Source: Epiperipatus broadwayi (Eukaryota > Onychophora > Udeonychophora > Euonychophora > Peripatidae). Taken from it: 64,000 bases of DNA. The notes beneath the pieces are model-generated. The model was not told the origin of the DNA. It saw nothing but the letters and a program-made list of their open reading frames with translations, and searched no databases. Every line of letters begins with the position of its first letter. Within the stretch, counting starts at the first letter, position 1. The translations under genes were made by a program, and so were the position numbers. Of this stretch, positions 1 to 12,279 are shown piece by piece. The stretch covers positions 34,356,289 to 34,420,288 of the forward strand of contig JAQFVV010000002.1 in assembly GCA_028023455.1 (NCBI GenBank). Reading direction: 5' to 3'.

Positions 1-432
1 ATTTTTAAAATAATAATTCGATATTATTAAAATCAAATATTAATCTTCTATCATGTACTACTAATAATTAAAATATTTATATTCATTTATTAAATATTAA
101 TTTTTATCAACAATAAATATATGCATTTAATTTTAACTTGTCTTTTTAAAACTTTTAACTTTAAACAGTTATTTATTAAATTTATTAATGCAGTATTGCT
201 TATGGCCAGTTTTCCCAACCATATACCATTATCATTCCCATTGAAACGTCTCTCTCAAACATCAGCACAATTTTTACATATCAAATACTCATGAATTACT
301 TTAATTACACTTTTTTAAAAGATTATCATAAATAAATTAACATCATATAGCTAAATATATCTTAAATTTAAAATTTTTTAAATAAATGGATACAACAATT
401 TATGGAGACCCATACAAAAGGGCACAATATAT
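1..432 (+). repeat. Right end of a long AT-rich repeat, cut by the window edge
   Basis: This segment matches 27043-27468 in the same orientation, including a shared end in GACCCATACAAAAGGGCACA followed by a TA run. The copies differ by scattered substitutions and small indels. The left part of this copy lies outside the window. No reading frame or known terminal motif was seen, so the class is unknown. It could be the end of a long non-autonomous transposon or an old segmental duplicate. Confidence 0.75.
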
Positions 433-534
433 ATATATATATATATATTCATATGATATATATATAACATTAAATATATATATATATATATAATCAATAA
501 AGCAAGTCATATATAACTTGATATTGTTTTTATA

Positions 535-1118
535 TTACAAAATCATATAACATAACTATACTAGTCAAAAAATACAATTTTTTTTAAAAAATTCTTCCAT
601 AACCATGGTTTGATCTATTAACAAATAGATTTTTTCAAATGAATTTCAACAAGATGTTGACAATATATATATATATATAAACAAAATATCCTTCCCATCA
701 TTCACTTCAAAATCCAAATTTCTTTCACATCAAAGGATGCATGCCTTCATGAGATTGATACTCTCAGATGCAAAATATTTTATCATTAAAGTTTCTTTTA
801 CTTTTCCATTTACTTTTGAAAATGCAGAGGTTATCTTTAAAAAAAGTAAATTGAAGAGTAAAAGAAATTTTGATGATAAAATATTTTGAATCTGAGGCCA
901 TCAATAACTTAGGAAAACATTCTTTGATTCTAAAGGAAGTTGGGTTTTGAAGAAAATGATGGGAAGGCTATTTTGTTTGGTATACCTATATGTGGTATGT
1001 TTAATTGAATTTGATTTGAAAAGGTCTATTTGTTAATCTATGAAACCATGGTTATAGAAGAATTTTAGTATAATTTAGTTTTTTTGGCTAGTATATATAT
1101 ATGTCATAATATTTTAAA
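535..1118. repeat. Foldback element with arms of about 260 bp
   Basis: The left arm (about 535-822) and right arm (about 838-1118) are inverted copies. Shared blocks include AACCATGGTT, the AAAATATTTTATCATTAAAG segment and the outer ACTAG-containing ends. The spacer is only about 15 bp, so the strand could form a long hairpin. There is no coding capacity. The form fits a foldback or MITE-type DNA element whose arms have diverged by point changes and by gain of TA repeats. Confidence 0.75.
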
Positions 1119-1129
1119 TACAGGCACTC

Positions 1130-1710
1130 TTCACATACCTGGAGTCTAATTGTAAATATAGGGGATTTGAACTCAGACTTTCAAGCATCCTTCAACAATC
1201 CATACTATCTCATACCACTGATACACCTGACCACGTACATGCAGAAAAGATAAATAATCACCAATATACATATTTCATGCTAAACCAGCACTCATCAGTT
1301 GGTCCAGATTATCATCTCATATATATATATAATCAGTGATCAGTTTATATTAAGATAGCAAATCTTAATATTTTAATGGACAGGTTTCAATCCACTCCAA
1401 CCTCGAATTCTTCAGCCATTCATTGAAAATCTGATAATGGAAAGTCCAAATCCCAAGCTGATGCCAATATTATTACCATGCCCATGTTGACCTAAAGTCA
1501 TTCTGACCCCTCATGTATAAGACCTTATCCATTTAAATACATAGAAGAGGAATGAACAGGATATACGAAAATGTAAGAAATAAATATATTGGCGATTATT
1601 TATTATTTCTACATGTATGTGGTCATGCGTATCAGTGGTATGAGATAGTATGGATTAAGGGTGCTTGAAAATCTGAGTTCAAATTCCCTATATTTATATA
1701 TATATATCAT
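1130..1710. mobile_element. Inverted tRNA-related foldback, copy 1
   Basis: The two ends (about 1137-1330 and 1560-1705) are inverted copies, each carrying a pol III B-box-like sequence such as GAGTTCAAATTCCC next to an A-box-like ATCAGTGGTATGAGA. The centre (1330-1560) is single copy within the element but is shared with the related element at 48456-49020, including the block ATCAGTG-TCAGTTTATATTAA. It reads as two oppositely oriented tRNA-derived SINE ends around a common core. Single-arm fragments of the family occur near 16280, 23170 and 33350. Confidence 0.65.
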
Positions 1711-1719
1711 AAACAATGT

Positions 1720-3225
1720 AATTGATATATGTGTGCAATATATACATTACTTGTAATTGTCCATGTGAATGAATTATGATCAAAATAAATAATTCCTGCT
1801 CTAATATTTTATTATACAAACATCCACAACGACCCAACTTGCAAGCAAATATAAAAAAATCAATTTGGCTAAAAGTTAACTATAATTGAAAAATGAATCG
1901 AAGTTCTCCGTGGCTTTCCAATTCATTGTTAACATTCAAGGCATATATCAACATATAAATCTATATTTTTAACACCTCCGTTATTTTGCTAGATTACTTT
2001 TTAAAAAAAATAATAATTATTGATTTAATTACTTTGTGTGCAATATGTAAATAAAATATAATTATTTATATTTTTTGTTTCTAATTTTATTTCCAATTTT
2101 TTTGTATTAATAATGAGAAATGAACATTCTCAGGTTTAATGAAACGTAAATGAAAAACGACTTTAAACTATTTTGTAAATGTAATTTATTTTTTATTATT
2201 ATTCAAAATCATTTTGAAGAAAATAAAAAAAATCCATTCCTCTCCGCTTTCAATGTGGTTCTAATTACATCCAATCTTGAGGATACACTTGACTAGTTGT
2301 TTTGAGTTGTTTCATAAAAATATCGATGTGAATTTTGTTTTGAAAACATAAAATAAATATTTTAGAAAATTGATTGACAGATTTACTGTTTAAATAATTG
2401 CTTTTTCTTCTTACATTTCTTAAATAAATGAGAATTTATCATACAGAAGAATTAAGAAAGAATATACATTTGTGCAAAAACGTTGGCTACGTCTAGTCTG
2501 AGTAAAATAAATAAAAATTTAAATTTGGTCAATTGAATTAAATTGTTGTGTTCAACCTTCTAAAGGTTCTCAAATATCAAATGATCTCTATGATTTTTTT
2601 TTTCTTTTAATAAACAGATGAATATAACTATAAGTGTAAATAAACACATCTTGCATAATAGACACTTCATTTTAAAAGATACTTAAAAGCAAGCTTTATA
2701 TACACAGAAAAAAGTGATATTTTTTATGTCCAAAAAAAAATTTTTTTTTTTTTTTCAAATATAATCAATCACTCACAAAAGAAATAATATTTTATTACTC
2801 TTAAGTTTGAGAATTGAAATAATTTGTTTTTGGCTGTCCAATTTTACGAATCGAGTATTAATTACATTATTTAACTTGGGTTTAAAAAATTATTCTGGAT
2901 ATGCCACTTTTTCTCCAGCCAACATTTGTAGTAGGAATTGTCTCATTAATGCTTTTAAAAGTGATTTTTTTTTTTTAATGAATATTTTTCTTTTCCTTCT
3001 TTATAGAAATAATAATTATTATTATTCAAGCATAAGCTTTGATTCAAGAGTAGATTGAATATCTAAAGATAAAATTATGTACTTAAGCAATAATGCTTCA
3101 TAATTATTACGAGTAGTTAATGATGTTTCCTATGTCTTATCTAAATTTGTTCTAACATTTCCTTCCTGTTCAAGACGTCATAAATTTTAGTGAATCCTGA
3201 TACATTGTACAGGCTTAATTAACAC
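1720..3225. other. AT-rich non-coding stretch
   Basis: No gene, RNA or element was recognised. It has an A-run followed by a T-run near 2730-2755 and a short frame at 2807-3058 that resembles nothing known and is typical of chance frames at this base composition. Confidence 0.5.
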
Positions 3226-3300
3226 TTGCATATATGTAATATATGCGGGATTCGAACTCAGACTTTCACACGACCTACTGATACTTAAATGAAAATGATA
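3226..3300 (-). repeat. tRNA-related fragment with a B-box
   Basis: On the minus strand a clean B-box, GAGTTCGAATCCC, follows GTGTGAAAGTCT, as in the arms of the tRNA-related foldbacks at 1.1-1.7 kb and 48.5-49.0 kb. The 5' half is too diverged to fold as a tRNA. It is a solitary end of that SINE-like family, not a functional tRNA gene. Confidence 0.5.
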
Positions 3301-4220
3301 AGACCGCGATTTTTTGCATCATCAGGATAGGGAAAAAAATAAACACGAGGAAAATATTTGCGATTGTATGCTGATATTAGACTGGAAAGCAATCTGATAG
3401 CGTTGTCAAATAAATCTTGACATTTCTACAACTATTTTTTATGTGATAAGATAAGGTGTCTTATTAAAAAGATCCAAGATGATGATTATATGCTTGTCTA
3501 TAGTTCATAGCAAAGCCTTGCAAAAATAAATAAATAACGAATATCCGTCTGGGTCAATACATATATATTATTTATAAAGTTGAATAATGTTATTTAATCA
3601 ACTAGACAAGGGTTAACTAAATTTAAGTTACTTATGAAATGAAACATAAGAGCTTTTATAATCTCTTGAGACTATTTTAAAGATTTCCAAGAGGTATCAT
3701 AATTTATTTTCTTTCTACTTTCTTCATTTTAAAATATTTATAAAATCATTATATAAATCTTTTATAAAAGTACTGACTTAATTCTATCAGTTGTTTTTTT
3801 CTTTTTAATAGTAGGTTTTTTAAAGAAAAAGAAGTCAAAGAAAGAATTAAATTATCCAGTTAAGTTAGTTTCTTGACTTTTAAAATACCTAAAAAATGTA
3901 ATCGTTTTTTAAGTACTAAAATCTGCATAAAATATTAATCTTAAAATCACGTTATTGTTTTAAAACTAATAGTGTATTATACATATATTCTAAATATGAT
4001 ATGAAGACTTCTCATAAAGTATTTTAAGAATGGTCTCCTTTGAATATTATAAACTGCATTTATGAAGTAATTTACCTTAATATCTGTCATAGTTCTGAGC
4101 TGTTGAATAAACACAAAACCACATGCTTATAATATGTATATATTAAAATTTCTTTACACATGTATAATCAAAATTGAGAATTGAAAGGTTTAGTCTTTGA
4201 TTTTAATAATTTATAATGAG
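3300..4220. other. AT-rich non-coding stretch
   Basis: Nothing recognisable was seen beyond short runs of A and T. Confidence 0.5.
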
Positions 4221-4224
4221 ATAC

Positions 4225-4600
4225 AATTTAAATTTAATCTAAGGAGAAGGTAATCAAACCTCCATACATGTGCCATCCTACAATATTCAATTAGCGATGT
4301 TAAATACAAGTAAACTCTTGATCCAAGTCACAAGATAATGACTTTGAAATGATAAGAATGGCTATCTTATCTTTGTATGCAGATTCAATTATATAGGATA
4401 TAAAAAAATGTAAATAAAGTGAATAATTTAATATATCAAAGATGCTTATGATTTGCCTATATAATTACATAGATAGTCATTCTTATCTTTTCAAAGTCTT
4501 TATCTTGTGACTAGATGAAAAGTTTACTAGTGTTTAACATCATAATTGAATATTATAGTATGGACATGTGTAGAGGTTAAATTCTATCTGGATACTGCAC
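4225..4600. repeat. Foldback element, about 375 bp
   Basis: Inverted arms lie at about 4225-4405 and 4440-4600. Shared pieces include CATACATGTGCCAT versus the complement of ATGGACATGTG, AGTCACAAGATAA versus the complement of TTATCTTGTGACT, and AATATTCAATTA versus the complement of TAATTGAATATT. A partial relative, with the GGCCTATATAAGTAAGAA-type segment, occurs at 7945-8045. It is non-coding and MITE-like. Confidence 0.7.
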
Positions 4601-5320
4601 TAATAAAAATTTCTTGATTATCAATTTAGATTAACAAATGAAATGTATTATTATAAATATAGAAATGAAACTACAGGAATAAAAAATCATTTTGTAGTTA
4701 ATAATCTTTCATTAAACTTTACATATCAGGATAAATTTTTTTATCTAAATATCAATAATTAATTATTCCTGCGGCAGAGTTCAATGCCCGTGGATCATAT
4801 TACCAGCTTTGTTACTTCTGGTATTCATGCTTTTTCAACTCCCTGAGGTTTTGATCAAGTTTAATAATTATTCTAGATTGTTTTGCTGTTTTTTACAAAT
4901 CTCTTCTCATTTCAGTTATTTACTTTACATAAATATGGGAAATATATCAGAAAGATCGAAATTTAAATAATATACACTAATATCCTCTTATTTTTTCTTC
5001 CAAAGTGTAAGCTTGTGGTTAAGACCTGTAGAGGTCCCTACATTTGCATTTTCAAGCACACATGCTTAAAGTTTATTGCCTTAGTAAACATTACTTTTGA
5101 ATAAATGAAAATCAAATTTACATCTAGATTGAATTGATTAGTTTGCTTTTTCCCAGATTTATAAGCTTAAATTAAATTTTTTCTTTGAAGTATTTGACGA
5201 GTTTTATTAAATGGCCCAGATTCTTTGCCACATTAAGATTGTACATTAAATTTCTTATCAGATTGAGATTGTTCATCAAATTTCTCAATATGTGTCAGAA
5301 AATTTGATTTTTACTCTTGT
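4600..5320. other. AT-rich non-coding stretch
   Basis: No feature was recognised. A short near-repeat of the phrase AGATTGTACATTAAATTTC occurs twice around 5235-5285, suggesting a small tandem duplication. Confidence 0.45.
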
Positions 5321-5323
5321 AAA

Positions 5324-5733
5324 TATTAATAATATAAATGTTTGAGCATTTATACAGAAAAAGTAACCAATTATTTTATCTAAATACTTTTATTTGTGAC
5401 TAGCATACTTTTGATATATGACATACCATATTCATAGCTCATTCACTTCTTTAGGGTTCCTAGTCCGTAAATATGCTTGATATTTTTATTCATTAATTAA
5501 TTTCATTTAAATTTATTATTTTATTATTCAGAAATATTTAAATATCTTCATAATGCCCACTTCTTTGATAAGGAGATACTAGATTCTTTCTTGTTTATAG
5601 CAAATCTATTTTTAGCTGTCATCCAAGCCTCTTTGACATTTCATTTTCTGTCTTCCTTTTTGGTACAAATAAATTTCATAAGTTGAAATGTTTCTGTATA
5701 AATGCCCAAATGCTTATATTATTAATATAACAT
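5324..5733. repeat. Short inverted repeat pair around a 330-bp spacer
   Basis: The segment at 5324-5362 (ending GCATTTATACAGAAA) is the inverted copy of 5692-5733 (starting TTTCTGTATAAATGCCC). These could be terminal inverted repeats of a small decayed DNA element of about 410 bp. No coding frame lies between them, and the flanks were not resolved. Confidence 0.5.
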
Positions 5734-7940
5734 TCACAGAGAAAAGAGATAAAAGTTTTGGTCTTACAGATGTTGTAAAAGTTTTTAAGCCTCATTTATT
5801 TTAATTTTCTATGTGATACTTTCTTAAAAATTTAAATTCCATTTGTTTTAAGATTAAAAAGATCATTTTTAATGTTTCCATAATTTGAATGTCTTTTGCA
5901 CATTCCCTAGTGACAGTTTGAGACAACATTTTATTTTACCATTAAAATCTTTATTCTATATTATGAATCAATAAACTGTACTTGATTTATTGAAAATATA
6001 AATTTACAAATGAAAATCATTCTAAAAAACATATTTGAACTTTGAAAATATAGAAAAATAATAAAGTGAAATATATAATGAGAACACTAACATTTTTTTT
6101 GAATAATTACTGCATGTGGCTAAAAAAATAAATTAATTAAATCTAAGTTAATTGAATATCATTTCTAAACCAAATAAATTATTAAGTCATCATAAGGTTA
6201 TGAAATTTTATTATACATTTAAAATTGCACTTACAATTATTAAAATATCACAAAAGGACAGCTCATTATCAATCATAGTTTTATTTCCACTATTACTATA
6301 AATTTTTTAATTTGTAATTTTAAAATAATATATATTTGAACAAAATTGAAGTGCTATAAAAATATTTTTTTTAAATAATTCCTATACAAATATTTTGTAA
6401 AAATAAGCATAAATATTTAAATAAATTACAAAAAATACACCATTTTTTGTCTGCTGCTAACAAAAATAGAACAGAAGTTTCCAAGTAGTCTTGCAACTGC
6501 TTTCTCAAAGAATCTACCAATCAGCAAGATTGTCAGCTTATGTATACTACAATAGTGACATCTTCAGATTTTTTTTGGAATTAATAAATCAATATTTGCT
6601 TTAGTTCCAAATTTATTGTCAAAAAACACATAACATGCATAACAGCATTACACATAATGAAAAAAAAGTGGGAAAAAGTTGAAAGAGCAATGCCATTAAA
6701 TACCTGTAATACCATACAGTGATAATCGGTTTTTTAACAGTTATTAATATTCCAAAGTTCTGAAGTAGATTTCAAAGATGAAATGACATTAGATGAATAT
6801 CAACAGATATTCTTAGTGTACTGAATTTACTGAGCATTAGATAGAATTATATTTTTATGACTATATCTTGAGTTGATATCATGACTATAGGTAGTTAACC
6901 CTCAACCATTATGCCAGTATCCATATCAACATGTAAATTTGTCAGCTGTTAATTTAAAATATATAGGTCATGGGTTGTACATGTTTGCCTACCTTCATTG
7001 TATTGTTAGATGCAGAGATCATTAGCAGGCAATATTAATGAATGATTTAGTTTTGAGTATAGTTATTGTGTGTGGGATCTGAAACCAGCATGTAGCATTC
7101 ATGTAACAAATTTAAACTTGTGCTGAATTTTGATGTTTTTTATGATAGTCTTTATGAAAGTAAATAAATTTATTTTGAACATATTAAGAAATGGTGTAAC
7201 TAAGAAATAACAATAATGGTTTTATTTTTAAAATAATATCATAAATTTAAATTTTTTAAAATTTCTTTCATGAAACATACAAGTGTTAGTTCATTTTTAT
7301 TTACAAGATTATAACCTGAAAATCATTGAGTGTTTCTCTCAGAATAAGCATGGTAGTTCCATTGCTTTAGATCTCCATTTTACTATTACCATAAATGACA
7401 TTAGCATAGAATTTTACCTTATAATGTAGATTCTGCCAGACTGCTTTTGTTGATTTTTAATTTAGGAAAAAAATTTGAAGAGATCAGTATCTTATGGACA
7501 ATCAGCAAATATCAACCATCTTTATTCTATTGTTCTCAAAGGAAAGATTTCTTTTAAGGATGTTCCTTCCTTGTTGATCATGTGAAACTCATCATGCAAC
7601 ATCATCACCTATCAAAATTAGCATGATGTTAAGAATTTTTCAAATATTTTGATAATTATAAAGCAAATATCAGATTTTAAATTAGAAATTGAAAGATTTA
7701 TCACAAATATACCTTTTTTCATTCATATTTTTAAAAAATTGAAAATAAAAAAGAATTTGTTCATTTTCTGAAAGAATATTTATATTGACATAATTGGTGA
7801 CATTTATGTACTTTATTCTTATTTAATGTTCTAATTATTTATCGAGTGCACAGGCAGAGAAAAGTTTTAACCTTCCAGAAGCACCTTAAACATTTGGATA
7901 ATAGCCAAACAATGTAGTTTTTGACTATAGAGAGACTTCT
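5734..7940. other. AT-rich non-coding stretch
   Basis: I see no gene, RNA or repeat I can name. Slightly more mixed composition around 7000-7120 and 7480-7640 does not give an open frame. Confidence 0.45.
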
Positions 7941-7944
7941 CAAA

Positions 7945-8045
7945 TTTCAACACAACATAGGGACTTTATAAAGATAAGAGCGGCCATCTTATCTTTAACA
8001 TAAATTCTTACTTATATAGGCCAATTTGAAGCATCTTGATTTGAA
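7945..8045. repeat. Partial copy of the 4.2-4.6 kb foldback family
   Basis: Read on the minus strand it shares GATGCTT, the GGCCTATATAAGTAAG-like block and the AGATAAGATGG-like block with the right arm of the foldback at 4440-4500. Only one arm is present. Confidence 0.5.
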
Positions 8046-8786
8046 AGCATGAATATATTACTTTATAAAGTTTAAATGTGATTTTTTTAGAATATTAGTC
8101 ACATTTAAAATTAAATTTAAAAAAAAAAGTCAAATTTATTGAATTTTAGTATTAAATAAAGATTTTAAGTGGAAGTAACAGTTTGAGCATTTTCACAAAC
8201 TTCCACCAGGTGTAACAACAGAAAATGACAGAATTTGAAATGGTTAAACAGAGCTATTTTATTAAATGTGATCTAATTAATTTCTCCGTAGTGTATGATA
8301 TTGGCATGTAGTAACTGCATAATTTATATAGAATGTAGCAGTCGAGAGTTAAACAGCCCATTATTGATTCATCTCCAAAAAATGTTAAATAACCTTCAAC
8401 CCAATGAAAAGTTTCACGTCATTTTCTTTTTTGTTTATGTATATTTCAACCAGTTTTTAATGTATTTAATGTTTTAAAAAGAATTAATTAAATTTAAAAT
8501 TCTTATTTAAAATGATCTAATTTAATCAACCCTAGGCTTGACCCCCCCTCCATAGTTTATAACAATTATTAAATTATTACTTTCCAAATAACATTTTCTT
8601 TAATATCACAAATTATCAAGTTATTATATCCCAGTGAACAACCATTTAATAATGATATCATATGCCTGTTAATGCACATTTATTTATATATTATTTTTAG
8701 GTAGTACTTGATAATAACTGAAAGATGAAAGGAGTCACCAAATTTTATTTAGGAAACAATCACCTGAAGCATTTGATCATTCTGAA

Positions 8787-8933
8787 GGTATATAAACTTT
8801 TTTTTTTTTTTTCATATGTCATAGCATCTGCCGGGACGCGAACCCACACCCGTCTGCAACCAACTACTTGCTTGCATGGCGGCTGCGATACCTCTCGGCT
8901 AACAACGCAAGACAAAAGGGTATATAAACTTTT
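8787..8933 (-). mobile_element. SINE-A (short tRNA-derived), copy 1, with target duplication
   Basis: The body (about 8803-8918, minus strand) is a tRNA-like unit about 95 bp long followed by an A tail, seen as the T-run at 8803-8812. On the minus strand it has a B-box-like GGTTCGCGTCCC and an A-box-like GAGAGGT segment. It is flanked by direct copies of GGTATATAAACTTT at 8787-8801 and 8919-8933, the mark of LINE-mediated retroposition. Five further copies lie near 15.7, 19.4, 35.0, 37.3 and 47.3 kb. Confidence 0.85.
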
Positions 8934-9173
8934 ATCTGTGCTGGAAAACAGATTTGTTAAATAATTGCTTTATCTCTCTATATATAATATTTTTATGGAT
9001 TAATTATGAAAAAATAAAGAAATGAATAGGGATGTTTCTATAAAATGACTGTGAATAGTAATATTTCTAGAAATGGTGATCATGTGATGTTTATTGGCTT
9101 AAGTTAAATAGTTGCTCTAATAACTTCCAATAATGAGTTTACTTATAAATAAAAGACCCTCTTATTTATAAGT

Positions 9174-9436
9174 TTTTTTTTCTCAGAGATGAAAGTTTAT
9201 TCATCAAAAAACATACAAATACAGTTAGAAAAAGATTTACAAAGGAAATGGTGACATGGTAAAATGAAAATTCAAAAGCAACATGGTGAGAAAAGAATGA
9301 TACATATGAAAAGTAAAAGGGAAGTGGAAAGGGTGTGTAGTCCAGGCCAAGAAAAGGTCTTTGGTTGCAAGTCCTAGATGCACATCTTCATTGAGTTGAG
9401 TCCTGTGACAGATATGGATTTAAACTCACATATATT
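9174..9436 (-). mobile_element. 5'-truncated retroposed copy sharing a LINE 3' tail
   Basis: On the minus strand the copy ends in GATGAATAAA, a short spacer, CTGAG and an A-run (T-run at 9173-9181). It is flanked by TTTATAAGT at 9165-9173 and 9437-9445. Its last 190 bp match 31140-31330, including the GATGAATAAA polyadenylation signal and the ACTACACAC block. Its 5' part carries GAGTTTAAATCC, a weak B-box, so it may be a SINE using the tail of the 31-kb element. That last point is inference. Confidence 0.7.
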
Positions 9437-9445
9437 TTTATAAGT

Positions 9446-10025
9446 ATTAAGGTTTTTTAAGAATCCCATCTTTTTATATCTGGATGTATCATTTAATCCA
9501 CCTTCAAAGAGATATACAATTTAAATTAATTTGTGGATTAATTAAGAAATAATAAAGAAATCAAGACAAAAAAAGCTATCTTGGATTACTGGATCAATAG
9601 TTGGTCTTAAAGGTTGTCAATAGTAATTGATATCAATCCAATAATACCACTGCTAACAAATTTCTGTAAACTTTTGTATTTAAAATCTCTCTTTTAATTT
9701 TATTTCATAATACTTTTTTTAGTATTCTTTCAAACATACTAGTAATGTAGTTTTGGTGGTTCTTTAATTTTCTCTCTTCTTCTCGAGTTATTTCTTTATT
9801 TCTTCTCTTTTTATTTCAGGCATATATATTTATAGTTCTTATATTTTCTTCTTTTTTCTGACTTTGGAAATGTTTTACTTTGACAAATTATTTTAGAGTT
9901 GAGATTTTATACAAATTTAGACTATTTTAAACTCAATTCTAGGTAATTTGAGAAAGAAGAAGTATTCATACAAACATTACAGAGTTTTTAAGATATCCAT
10001 CAATTCTTTTATCACAGATCAGTTA
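9446..10025. other. AT-rich non-coding stretch
   Basis: No gene or repeat was recognised. Only T-rich runs and short TTTCTTCT tracts were seen. Confidence 0.45.
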
Positions 10026-10027
10026 AC

Positions 10028-10420
10028 AATTCATCATCATCATCATCAACCATTATCAATTCACTGCAGGATGATAGTCTCTCCAAGTTCAATCCATCTT
10101 CTTTGATCTTTAGCTTCTCTTCTCCATCTCACCCCTGCACACTTTCTTACTTCATCCAACCATCTCATGTATTCTCTTTCTGGATCTTTTACAATCTCTT
10201 GGAATCCAGTTTAAGATTTCAATTGTCCATCTATTATCATCTCTTTTAGAAATATGTCCAGCCCAGCTCCACTTCAGTCATTTAATTTTTTCAATGAGGT
10301 CAGTAACACCTGTTTATTCTCTTATCCATATATTGCATTTTTGATCTCTTCTTGTTACTCCTAAAATGCATCTCCATACTTCTTTGAGTGGTTTGAAATC
10401 TCTGTATTGCTCTTCTAAGT
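10028..10420 (-). mobile_element. RTE-type LINE 3' fragment, copy A
   Basis: The minus strand encodes, with frameshifts, the C-terminal region after the reverse transcriptase domain of a widespread invertebrate LINE group. Visible pieces are KWSWAGHIS, RWTIEILNWIPRDCKR and GETIILQ. The 3' end is a TGATGATG microsatellite (TCATCA at 10030-10048), typical of RTE-clade LINEs. The copy is heavily 5'-truncated: endonuclease and RT are absent. Related copies lie at 12764-13036, 46950-47175 and 59832-60265. Confidence 0.8.
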
Positions 10421-10424
10421 TAAC

Positions 10425-10815
10425 AATTATATGTCTGGATATAATTGCTACAGTATAAAAGAGTTGTCCAGCCACATATTTTGGAAACACTTAAATGTTT
10501 TCCTATGTATTTATTGTTTGGACTCATCCCATTGAAAAGCACTTGAAAGAACCCAAACTGATGATTAGAAAAGGGAAAACAGATGTGTCTAAGGTAGCAA
10601 ACTAAAACACAAAAATATTGGATAAAGAAGAAAAGGTACAAAAAAGAAAATTTAAAGAAGCTTCTCGTGTAACAATGGCAAACAATCCTATAAGTGAACC
10701 TAGTATGACTATACAAAATTTATGCAAAACATTAATCAACTTTGCTCTTAAGAAGAAAAAGTGGAGAAATCATGAGGAACCTCATAGATAAGTATATGAA
10801 ATTTCTACTCACTGT
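10425..10815. other. Unassigned non-coding stretch
   Basis: A minus-strand frame (10420-10716) is hydrophobic and unlike any family I know. It abuts the 5' break of the RTE fragment and may be chance. Confidence 0.4.
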
Positions 10816-10819
10816 TGCC

Positions 10820-10948
10820 TTTGGCAGGATGACTCAGTTGGTTAGAGCATTACCTTAAAATTCAATACTCAAGAATCTAAGGGTCCAGATTCGATTCCCA
10901 TGCTAGTACTGTCACTGGTCAGGCCAGCAACCCCTGAAGAAGAGGGAA
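10820..10948 (+). mobile_element. SINE-B (tRNA-derived), copy 1
   Basis: It starts with a tRNA-like head: an A-box-like GACTCAGTTGGTTAGAGCAT near 10830 and a B-box-like CAGATTCGATTCCC near 10888. A family-specific body follows, containing GTACTGTCACTGGTCAGG and CCTGAAGAAGAG. It sits head-to-tail inverted with copy 2 about 30 bp downstream. Other copies are at 16695-16808 and 20462-20610. Confidence 0.8.
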
Positions 10949-10980
10949 AAATATAGGCAAAGTTTCAAGTGGTATATTTA

Positions 10981-11100
10981 TCTCTTCTTCAGGTATTGCT
11001 GACCTGACCAGTGACAGTACTAGCCTGAGAATCGAACTTGGATTTTTCGATTTTGAATAAAATTTTAAGATAATGCTCTAACCAATTGAGCCTTCCTGCT
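10981..11100 (-). mobile_element. SINE-B, copy 2, inverted partner of copy 1
   Basis: The minus strand repeats the head (CTCAATTGGTTAGAGCAT), a damaged B-box (GTTCGATTCTC), the GTACTGTCACTGGTCAGG body and the CCTGAAGAAGAG tail. Together with copy 1 it makes an inverted pair about 280 bp across that could form a hairpin in RNA read through the region. Confidence 0.8.
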
Positions 11101-11169
11101 AAAGATATTCCATACCTAATATTAGTTGGTGGATTTAATCCAATATATAAATACATATATAATGTTTTC

Positions 11170-11795
11170 ATTCTTTTTTAAATATATATAATAAAAGATG
11201 GCTGATAATAGCACTATTGAACAAGTTCAGGGGTCATATGTTTTAAGCCCATATGACTTAATTATCTCAACTGGCCTTTGGGTAGAGATTAATAAAAATA
11301 CATTATTTACTCAATCTTGAAAATTTGCTTCATAAATTTTGTACTGCTTTGTGATTATAGAGTTATGATTAAGTTTTCATATAGTTTACTTTTAAATTAT
11401 TTACTACTCATTTTGTTTAAAATTTTTAGAAATTCATAAAAATAGTTAATCTTTTACTAAAATTTTTGAAATGTTAGCAGTTCGCAATTGGCAAAAAAAT
11501 ATTTTTTTTTCATGCAGGGAAAGTTATTAATATGCTAATAGAAGAATATTGGTAAGGAAATGGCTTAATACTAAAAAGAGATATTAATATGTTTAGAGAA
11601 ATAGTGATATGTATTCATTATAAGAGATTTTAATGCCCATATAGAAGAAATATATAGAACAGTCAATGATAAAAAAAAAATATTTTTTTTTGTAGGAAGG
11701 TGTTATTGGAAATCTAAATATATGCATATATAAGAAAGTCTTTATATATTTAAACATTAAAAGCATAAAGCTAAACTAGTCAATAAATAATTAAA
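11170..11795. other. AT-rich non-coding stretch
   Basis: Nothing was recognised. Runs of A and T lie near 11500 and 11665. Confidence 0.45.
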
Positions 11796-11798
11796 ATT

Positions 11799-12275
11799 AA
11801 CCCAAAATCACAACTCAACCAGACTAGCTAAAAAATAAACTCTAACACACAACCAATGGTTTCACTCCTACAAGCAGACTTCTCAAGTGTAAAGAACTAC
11901 ATAATTTAAACTAAACATTACCCACAATTTTATTTATCTCCCATACACTATTAATATTAAAAAAACTTTTAAATAAGTTAATTGTTTCAGAATCATGTAT
12001 TTTTAATAATATTCTTTAATTCTTTTTATTTCATTTCCCTCAAAGAAGATTCTGAAGCAATTAATTATTCAAATGTTATTTTAATATTAAGGATGTATGG
12101 GAAGTAAGTGGAATTGTGGGTAAAGTAAGTGGAATTGTGGGTAATGTTTAGTTTAAACATGTTATTGTAGTTCTTTACACTTGAGAAGTTTGCCGGTAGA
12201 AGTGAAATCATTGGTTGTGTTTTAAAGATTATTTTTTGGCTAGTCTGGTTGAGTTGTAAATCTGGGGTAATTTTG
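11799..12275. repeat. Foldback element, about 480 bp
   Basis: The left arm (about 11799-11960) and right arm (about 12083-12275) are inverted copies. Shared blocks are CAACTCAACCAGACTAGCTA versus its complement near 12236-12256, ACAACCAATG, CTTCTCAAGTGTAAAGAACT and TTAAACTAAACATTACCCAC. The right arm carries a local tandem duplication of GTAAGTGGAATTGTGG at about 12096 and 12125. It is non-coding and MITE-like. Confidence 0.75.
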
Positions 12276-12279
12276 GTTA

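Noticed and set aside
8725-8964. Frame with TRTHTRLQPTTCLHGG-type sequence
   Set aside because: The frame runs through SINE-A copy 1 and its target duplications, so it is a by-product of the SINE.
10420-10716. 98-codon minus-strand frame
   Set aside because: It begins exactly at the 5' break of an RTE fragment, is hydrophobic without structure, and has no recognisable motif.
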